Shown: piece by piece, positions 5,746 through 9,666 of the stretch
Layout of the letters: each line of letters opens with the position of its first letter
How positions within the stretch are numbered: the stretch's first letter is position 1
Source: Ramlibacter sp.
Lineage (GTDB): Bacteria > Pseudomonadota > Gammaproteobacteria > Burkholderiales > Burkholderiaceae_C
Reading direction: 5' to 3'
Assembly: GCA_025351615.1 (NCBI GenBank)
Contig: JANXVP010000527.1
Span: 1 to 9,666 of the forward strand
Length of the DNA: 9,666 nt
Program-made: the position numbers and the translations under genes
Notes under the pieces: model-generated
Told to the model about the DNA's origin: nothing
What the model saw: only the letters and a program-made list of their open reading frames with translations
The model's database searches: none

Positions 5746-5756
5746 GTAACCGTTAC
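5746..5756. promoter_or_regulatory. GTAAC-C-GTTAC palindrome before the exported-protein gene
   Basis: An 11-bp palindrome with a single central base ends 13 nt before ATG 5770, just upstream of the GGGAG Shine-Dalgarno sequence. Short sites like this can be operators for TetR-like dimers, or fold in the leader RNA. No -35/-10 pair with good spacing is obvious nearby, so the role is open. Confidence 0.3.
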
Positions 5757-5769
5757 ACGGGAGATCGCC

Positions 5770-6222
5770 ATGCGCTTCAATCACCGTTCATGGATTCATT
5801 GGTTCGCCGTCGCGCTCGTGCTGGCGCTGGGGCTGTTCACGTTCAATCACGCGCGTGGCCAGAGCGCCGGCGCCGCGGCGGCGTTCGAGGGCCGACCCTC
5901 ACTGGCAGGTGCGCAAGGTGGCCTGGGCGCGCAAAGTGGCATGGCCCAGGGCGGCATCGGCGTGCAGGGCAACGAGGCGGCGCAGCGCCAGCTCAAGCTG
6001 CGCAAGCCGACCGGGCTGGACAGCGTGCCGTTACCCGGCGCCGTACAGTCCGATGGGACAGTGGGTGCGCGCTCGGACGTTACGCTGGTGCCCCGCAAGG
6101 ACTCGGTGGCCCGCGACACGCGAAGCCCGGCGCAGAAGGCCAGAAAGGCTGTCAAGCGGACCCTGCAGCGTTCACGCACGGGAGTCGGTGTGATCGACGC
6201 CAACGGAAGTACCGCGAAGTGA
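5770..6222 (+). CDS. small exported Gly/Gln-rich hypothetical protein
   Basis: I do not recognise a family. The 150-residue product has an N-terminal signal peptide or anchor: basic MRFNHR, a hydrophobic core WFAVALVLALGLFTF (11-25), then NHARGQSAG with a possible cleavage site after Gly30 or Ala33. Residues 47-67 are a low-complexity run of GAQGGLGAQ, SGMAQGGIG and VQG, looking like degenerate 6-7-residue repeats. Residues 73-150 are rich in Lys, Arg and Ser (AQKARKAVKRTLQRSR, 121-136), predicting a basic, mostly disordered periplasmic tail. The start has GGGAG 6 nt upstream, so the gene is probably real. It lies 18 nt before the NTF2-like gene and diverges from AHSA1. Confidence 0.7.
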   Translation: MRFNHRSWIHWFAVALVLALGLFTFNHARGQSAGAAAAFEGRPSLAGAQGGLGAQSGMAQGGIGVQGNEAAQRQLKLRKPTGLDSVPLPGAVQSDGTVGARSDVTLVPRKDSVARDTRSPAQKARKAVKRTLQRSRTGVGVIDANGSTAK

Positions 6223-6229
6223 ATGCAAC

Positions 6230-6235
6230 TACAGT
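6230..6235 (+). promoter_or_regulatory. -10-like box five bases before the NTF2-like gene
   Basis: TACAGT lies 5 nt upstream of ATG 6241, the same hexamer and nearly the same distance as in front of the DUF2177 gene. No Shine-Dalgarno sequence is present and no good -35 is seen 16-18 nt upstream, so a leaderless transcript is possible but less certain. Co-transcription from the gene at 5770 is the alternative. Confidence 0.4.
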
Positions 6236-6240
6236 CACCC

Positions 6241-6597
6241 ATGCAAGACAAAAAACTGAGTGACGTGGTCCGCGCCTATTTCGACGCCTACGAAAGCGAG
6301 AACCGGGTCGTCGCCGAGGAGCTGCTGGCGGATGGTTTCACATTCACCAGTCCCAATGACGACGCCATCGACCGCGCCACCTACTTCGAGCGCTGCTGGC
6401 CACAAGGCGATGCCGCACGCGACCAGAAGATCGAGAAGATCCTGGTCGACGGCAACAAGGCTTTCGTGACCTACTCCTGCACCATTGGCAACGGCAGGAG
6501 CTTTCGCAACACCGAGTTCTTCACCTTCAGCGGCGAGCGCATCGCCAGCGTGGACGTGTACTTCGGCGCGGCCTACCAGAATGGCGTGATCGTCTGA
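6241..6597 (+). CDS. NTF2/SnoaL-like domain protein
   Basis: This is a 118-residue single-domain protein of the NTF2-like (SnoaL-like) superfamily, a cone-shaped alpha+beta barrel that binds or isomerises small ligands; the substrate is unknown. It has the usual layout: an N-terminal helix SDVVRAYFDAYESEN (7-21), LADGFTFTSP (29-38), DRATYFERCWP (44-54), then beta strands KIEKILVDGNKAFVTYSC (63-80), GRSFRNTEFFTFSGERIASV (85-104) and a DVYFG end (105-109). Length fits the family. ATG 6241 is preferred to ATG 6223 because the fold begins there and a -10-like box directly precedes it; ATG 6223 abuts the stop of the upstream gene and would add six residues. Confidence 0.85.
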   Translation: MQDKKLSDVVRAYFDAYESENRVVAEELLADGFTFTSPNDDAIDRATYFERCWPQGDAARDQKIEKILVDGNKAFVTYSCTIGNGRSFRNTEFFTFSGERIASVDVYFGAAYQNGVIV

Positions 6598-6599
6598 GG

Positions 6600-6614
6600 C
6601 CGGCTCGCGGCCGG
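6600..6614. terminator. weak hairpin between convergent genes
   Basis: CCGGC (6600-6604) and GCCGG (6610-6614) pair over a 5-nt loop right after the NTF2-like stop. A T-rich tract (TCTTTTA, 6624-6630) follows but starts about 10 nt after the stem, further than in a standard intrinsic terminator. It could serve the plus-strand transcript. Confidence 0.25.
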
Positions 6615-6627
6615 AGTCTCGCGTCTT

Positions 6628-7308
6628 TTAATGTCCGTCTCGTGCGCCGAAAACGCTGCGGTATGCCTCGAGCAGGAAGTCGTCGTCCGGATGCGGCATG
6701 TGATGGCTGGCGCCGGCCGGTCCGGGGCCGAATTCCAGCTTGTCTGACACGGGCGTCCAGCGCGCGCTTCGTTCCGGTGTGAGGATCGCCCAGCGTTGCT
6801 GCGCGAAGCGGCGCACGAACCACGGTGCCGCCGCCTCGACGATGTGATGGCTGGGTTCGAACCAGGCGAGGTTCAGCGGCTGGCTGGTGTCGTTGCCGCC
6901 AGTCACCGGCCGCAGGCGCAGGAAAGCCTTGATCTTGTGCAGGTCGCGCCGCACCGCCTGGCCCATCTGTTGCGCCGCGAGCATGTCGGCGTCGATCGGG
7001 TCGCCGCGCAGGCCGGGCTCGTGAACCAGTCGCCAAAGCAGCCTGTACAGCAACGCGAAACGCTTCGGGTCCCGGTGCAGCACCACGATCTCGCACAAGC
7101 GCAGGAACGATGCCGGCACAATCGCCATCGCCGCGCGCGGCACGTGGCGCGAGCCCCGGGCATCGGAGGGAATCACCTCGGCGAACTGGTCGCTGTTGTG
7201 CGCGGTCAGCCAGTCCACTTGCTCTGGCGGCACCTGGTGCGCAAGCAGCGAGCGCGCCTCCTCGCGAAAGCCTGCCAAGTCGGTTTCACTGGCGAGGCGG
7301 GCTTGCAT
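6628..7308 (-). CDS. DUF4130 (TIGR03915-type) DNA-metabolism protein without UDG domain
   Basis: This is a 226-residue protein of the DUF4130/TIGR03915 family. Members are either fused ahead of a uracil-DNA-glycosylase-like UdgX domain or encoded beside a radical-SAM 'DNA repair' protein, hence a presumed role in DNA repair. Visible marks are FREEARSLLAHQVPPEQVDW (14-33), FLRLCEIVVLHRDPKRFALL (68-87), RRDLHKIKAFLRLRPV (120-135), WFEPSHHIVEAAAPWFVRRF (149-168), the RWAILTPERSARW run (172-184) and a C-terminal LLEAYRSVF (212-220). It ends GARDGH where relatives usually have an FNPAR-like end or pass into the UDG domain, and the usual WDG after ILTP is WTP. The start lies one base after the ybhN stop (TGACATG), so it is the last gene of that operon. 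Confidence 0.8.
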   Translation of the reverse strand: MQARLASETDLAGFREEARSLLAHQVPPEQVDWLTAHNSDQFAEVIPSDARGSRHVPRAAMAIVPASFLRLCEIVVLHRDPKRFALLYRLLWRLVHEPGLRGDPIDADMLAAQQMGQAVRRDLHKIKAFLRLRPVTGGNDTSQPLNLAWFEPSHHIVEAAAPWFVRRFAQQRWAILTPERSARWTPVSDKLEFGPGPAGASHHMPHPDDDFLLEAYRSVFGARDGH

Positions 7309-7309
7309 G

Positions 7310-8344
7310 TCAGGGCGCCTTCACGGCAGTGGCCATGGGCGACGCGTGCCGGTGCTGGAGTTCGAACAGCAGGTACATCGCGCCGGCCACCAGCATCGGA
7401 ACGATGTAATAGATCGCGCGGTACCCCAGCAAGGCCGCCAGCAAGCGGCCTTCTGACACGCGATGCGAAAGCAGGCCGACGAAGATGAATTCGTAGACGC
7501 CCAGCCCACCGGGCACGTGGGCAAAGACGCCTGCGATGGCGCCCATCAGCAGCACGGTGAGCACGTCGGTGTAGGCGACGGCGCGCTGCAGCAGGACGTA
7601 GACCACCCCTGCCATCAACATCCAGTTGGCGCAGGAGATGCCCATCTGCAGGATCGCCATGCGCCACGGAGGCAGGTACAGCTCGTGCCCGCGCACTTCC
7701 CAGCGGCGGTCTCCCATGCGGACACAGGCGACAATGTAGGCACCGGAAATCGCAACCAGCACCAGTCCCACCCACTGCAAACCGTAGGTGCCCATGTGCC
7801 ATGACGGTGGCAATTGCAGCGGATGAAAAATGAACAGCAGGCCTGCCAGCAGTTTGTAGCCGAGCCAGTTGGTGAGCATGCTCATCGACACGATCCGGGC
7901 GATCACGCCGTTGGCCAGGCCGGCCTGCTTGTAGAGCCGATAGCGGAAGCCGACGCCCCCCACGATGGAGCCAAGGGTGAGGTTGAAGGCATAGCTGATG
8001 AAGTTGATCGCCATCACCGTGCGGGTGCGCAGCTTGTGCCCGGTGTAGCGGCGCCCCAGCAGGTCGAAGCAGCTGTACAGCAGGTGGCTGGCGGCGGCCA
8101 GGGCAACTGCGATCATCAGAGCCGGCCGGGGTGTTTCCCGGACCGAGGACCAGACCTCTTCCCAGTCCACGTGCTCGCCGTAGCGCCACAGCAGAGCGGC
8201 CACTGCGGCGAAAAAAACCAGCGTGAAGATGCGCCTGGCCCAGGTCCACCACGGGCGGGCGCTCAACTTGCTGCGCGTTGCGCCGGCTTCCCGCCGCTGC
8301 GGCGGGAGTTCGCGAGGGTCCGCCCTCAGGGCACGCGAGGTCAT
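7310..8344 (-). CDS. ybhN: YbhN-like membrane protein, LPG synthase/flippase-like (UPF0104)
   Basis: This is a 344-residue inner-membrane protein of the YbhN/UPF0104 family, related to the membrane (flippase-like) half of lysylphosphatidylglycerol synthase MprF. The soluble aminoacyl-transfer domain is absent, so a lipid-handling role is inferred. A basic cytoplasmic N-terminus (1-38) is followed by hydrophobic segments near 39-53, 76-92, 112-130, 152-174, 188-207, 230-252, 258-276, 283-292 and 308-327. Conserved-looking stretches are INFISYAFNLTLGSIVGGVG (113-132), FRYRLYKQAG (133-142) and AHVPGGLGVYEFIFVGLLSH (275-294). ATG 8344 overlaps the clsB stop (ATGA), so the two are coupled. A longer frame reaching upstream to 8665 only covers the clsB coding strand out of frame and was not used. 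Confidence 0.87.
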   Translation of the reverse strand: MTSRALRADPRELPPQRREAGATRSKLSARPWWTWARRIFTLVFFAAVAALLWRYGEHVDWEEVWSSVRETPRPALMIAVALAAASHLLYSCFDLLGRRYTGHKLRTRTVMAINFISYAFNLTLGSIVGGVGFRYRLYKQAGLANGVIARIVSMSMLTNWLGYKLLAGLLFIFHPLQLPPSWHMGTYGLQWVGLVLVAISGAYIVACVRMGDRRWEVRGHELYLPPWRMAILQMGISCANWMLMAGVVYVLLQRAVAYTDVLTVLLMGAIAGVFAHVPGGLGVYEFIFVGLLSHRVSEGRLLAALLGYRAIYYIVPMLVAGAMYLLFELQHRHASPMATAVKAP

Positions 8345-9582
8345 GGGGCCTGCTTCGTTTGGTGCGCTGTTGAGGCCATGGGCGCCAGCGTCGCCGGATG
8401 CAGGCGCGGCACGTGTCGCGGCAGCCACGACGCCCAACCCGGGTAGCGGCGGATGAAGTGGAACACGAAGAAGCTGCGCACCAGCTTCCAGCCGCTCAGC
8501 TCGCCGAGCTCTTGGCGTTCCACCTGTCGGCAGCTGTCGCGCATCATCTGCTCGAGGCGGCCGGACAGCTGCTCGTTGAAACCGCGATCGCGGATGATCA
8601 CGTTCGATTCCAGGTTGAGCGTGAGGCTGAGCGGATCGAGATTGCTGGAGCCCACCGTCGCCCATTTGTCATCGGCCACCGCGACCTTGCCGTGCAGCGG
8701 CCGGTCGGTGTATTCGAAGATCTTGACGCCGCCCTTGATCAGGTTGTGGTACAGCATGCTGGCCGCGATTTTCACGATCGGCATGTCGGGCTGCCCCTGA
8801 AGAATCAGACTCACGTCGACCCCGCGCCGCACCGCCTTGCGCATTTCCTTGATCAGCTTGTAGCCGGGAAAGAAGTAGGCGTTGGCGATGATGACCCGGT
8901 GCCGCGCCGAGCGGAGCGCAATCCTGTAATGGCGCTCGATGTCGTCCAGGTGGTCGCCGTTGTCGCGTGTCACAAAGAGCCCTTCGGCGGATCCGGCCGG
9001 TGGCAGTTCCTGGGCAGAGCTGCGCAGGTGCTTGCGGTTGCGCCACCACTGCCGGTGCCGCTGATGACGATGACCATTGGCCAGTGCCCCATGGGTGAAT
9101 CGGTGGATGTCGGCCACCAATGGACCGTGGATCTCGACCGCATAGTCCTGCTTGCCCTCGGGTCCGTCTTCAGCCAGGTGGTCGGCGGAATAATTGATGC
9201 CGCCGACGAAGGCGGTCTCACCGTCGACGACCACGATCTTGCGGTGCATGCGGCGCAGCATGTTGACGCTGCGGCCCAACAGGCGGGTGTTGGGATCGAA
9301 CACGTGCATCCGGACACCGGCCTCGGTGAGCGTGGCGATGAACTGCTCGGACAGGTCCGGCGAGCCCCAGCCGTCGATCGTCACGTCGACCTGCACGCCG
9401 CGACGGGCGGCCGCGATCAGCACCTCGTGCAGGTGCAGTCCGACCTTGTCTTCGAACAGGATGAACGTTTCCAGCACCACCTCTTGCTTGGCGCCGGCGA
9501 TGCACTCGAACACGCGCGGGTAGAACTCCTCGCCGTTTTCCAGCAGGCGAAAGTCGTTGCCGGGGATCCATTTGCCGCTCAT
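8341..9582 (-). CDS. clsB: cardiolipin synthase B (phospholipase D family)
   Basis: This 413-residue enzyme makes cardiolipin, or related phospholipids, at the inner membrane by phosphatidyl transfer between lipids; ClsB-type enzymes also use phosphatidylethanolamine or other alcohols as acceptor. Two complete HKD motifs are present: HRKIVVVDGETAFVGG (113-128; His113, Lys115, Asp120) and HGKVAVADDKWATVGSSNLD (297-316; His297, Lys299, Asp304). The length equals that of E. coli ClsB as I recall it. As in ClsB there are no strong N-terminal membrane helices; KLVRSFFVFHFIRRY (366-380) is an amphipathic membrane-binding candidate. The start at 9582 has only a weak AAAGG about 11 nt upstream, suggesting coupling to ybhP, whose stop lies 18 nt before. 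The order ybhP-clsB-ybhN matches E. coli and supports the subtype. Confidence 0.92.
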   Translation of the reverse strand: MSGKWIPGNDFRLLENGEEFYPRVFECIAGAKQEVVLETFILFEDKVGLHLHEVLIAAARRGVQVDVTIDGWGSPDLSEQFIATLTEAGVRMHVFDPNTRLLGRSVNMLRRMHRKIVVVDGETAFVGGINYSADHLAEDGPEGKQDYAVEIHGPLVADIHRFTHGALANGHRHQRHRQWWRNRKHLRSSAQELPPAGSAEGLFVTRDNGDHLDDIERHYRIALRSARHRVIIANAYFFPGYKLIKEMRKAVRRGVDVSLILQGQPDMPIVKIAASMLYHNLIKGGVKIFEYTDRPLHGKVAVADDKWATVGSSNLDPLSLTLNLESNVIIRDRGFNEQLSGRLEQMMRDSCRQVERQELGELSGWKLVRSFFVFHFIRRYPGWASWLPRHVPRLHPATLAPMASTAHQTKQAP

Positions 9583-9600
9583 GGAGGTTTCTGCCTTTGG

Positions 9601-9666
9601 CTACAAGTGGATTTCAGCGACCAGTGGTGCGTGGTCGGACAGGTGCGACCACGGCTTGCGCGGCAG
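9601..9666 (-). CDS. ybhP: endonuclease/exonuclease/phosphatase family protein YbhP, 3' end only
   Basis: Only the last 21 codons are in the window, read from the right edge to the TAG at 9601-9603. They encode LPRKPWSHLSDHAPLVAEI followed by HL. The SDHAPLVAEI ending matches the conserved C-terminal SDHxP motif of the endonuclease/exonuclease/phosphatase (DNase I/sphingomyelinase-like) superfamily, whose His is catalytic. Its place directly upstream of clsB matches E. coli ybhP-clsB-ybhN. It is probably the first gene, or an earlier gene, of the operon and carries the promoter outside the window. Substrate is unknown. Confidence 0.7.
   Translation of the reverse strand: MPRKPWSHLSDHAPLVAEIHL

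Noticed and set aside
5589..5780. 64-residue N-terminal extension of the AHSA1-like protein
   Set aside because: The domain begins at the ATG at 5588, a consensus promoter lies inside the extension, and the extension has no family resemblance.
8345..8665. N-terminal extension of the ybhN frame
   Set aside because: It lies inside clsB on the same strand in another frame; the ATGA overlap at 8341-8344 and the membrane-protein homology place the start at 8344.

Overview
The window is GC-rich, densely coded DNA from a proteobacterial chromosome. Several things fit a gammaproteobacterium of the Xanthomonadales/Lysobacterales type (Rhodanobacteraceae or Xanthomonadaceae): the ybhP-clsB-ybhN gene order, a Sec-exported AvrRpt2-like papain-fold peptidase, and promoters whose -10 box lies directly in front of ATG. 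Genus cannot be read from the sequence. I see no rRNA, tRNA, CRISPR array, transposase or phage gene, so this looks like ordinary chromosome.

Layout. (a) 1-1101: an alpha/beta hydrolase (minus, cut by the left edge) diverges from a MarR-family regulator (plus), with an ATTG-N10-CAAT inverted repeat between them. (b) 1123-2612: an NAD(P)H-dependent FMN reductase-like flavoprotein and a secreted papain-like cysteine peptidase, both minus. A perfect 9-bp inverted repeat upstream of the reductase is a probable operator. (c) 2613-3038: a 426-bp gene-free region. It holds the peptidase promoter, one perfect DnaA box, weaker DnaA-like boxes and a CTA x4 run entering an AT-rich stretch, an arrangement resembling a bacterial origin-unwinding module. 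(d) 3039-5096, plus: NnrU-family haem-type membrane protein, PPC/DUF296 protein, DEDDh 3'-5' exonuclease and DUF2177 membrane protein. The first three are overlapping or closely spaced. (e) 5103-6597: an AHSA1/SRPBCC protein (minus) diverging from a small exported Gly/Gln-rich protein and an NTF2/SnoaL-like protein (plus). (f) 6628-9666, minus: a tight operon read from right to left, ybhP (3' end only), clsB, ybhN and a DUF4130 (TIGR03915-type) protein.

How the genes work together. Region (f) is the clearest unit. ClsB makes cardiolipin-type phospholipids, and YbhN is a multi-pass membrane protein of the LPG synthase/flippase-like superfamily. YbhP is an endonuclease/exonuclease/phosphatase-fold protein. 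The added DUF4130 gene belongs to a family normally tied to uracil-DNA-glycosylase-like (UdgX) or radical-SAM DNA-repair proteins, but no such partner is present here. The other units look like independent small operons. The least ordinary signals are the origin-like intergenic region at 2744-2925, the set of probable leaderless promoters, the operator at 1783-1811 and the DUF4130 protein without its UDG half.
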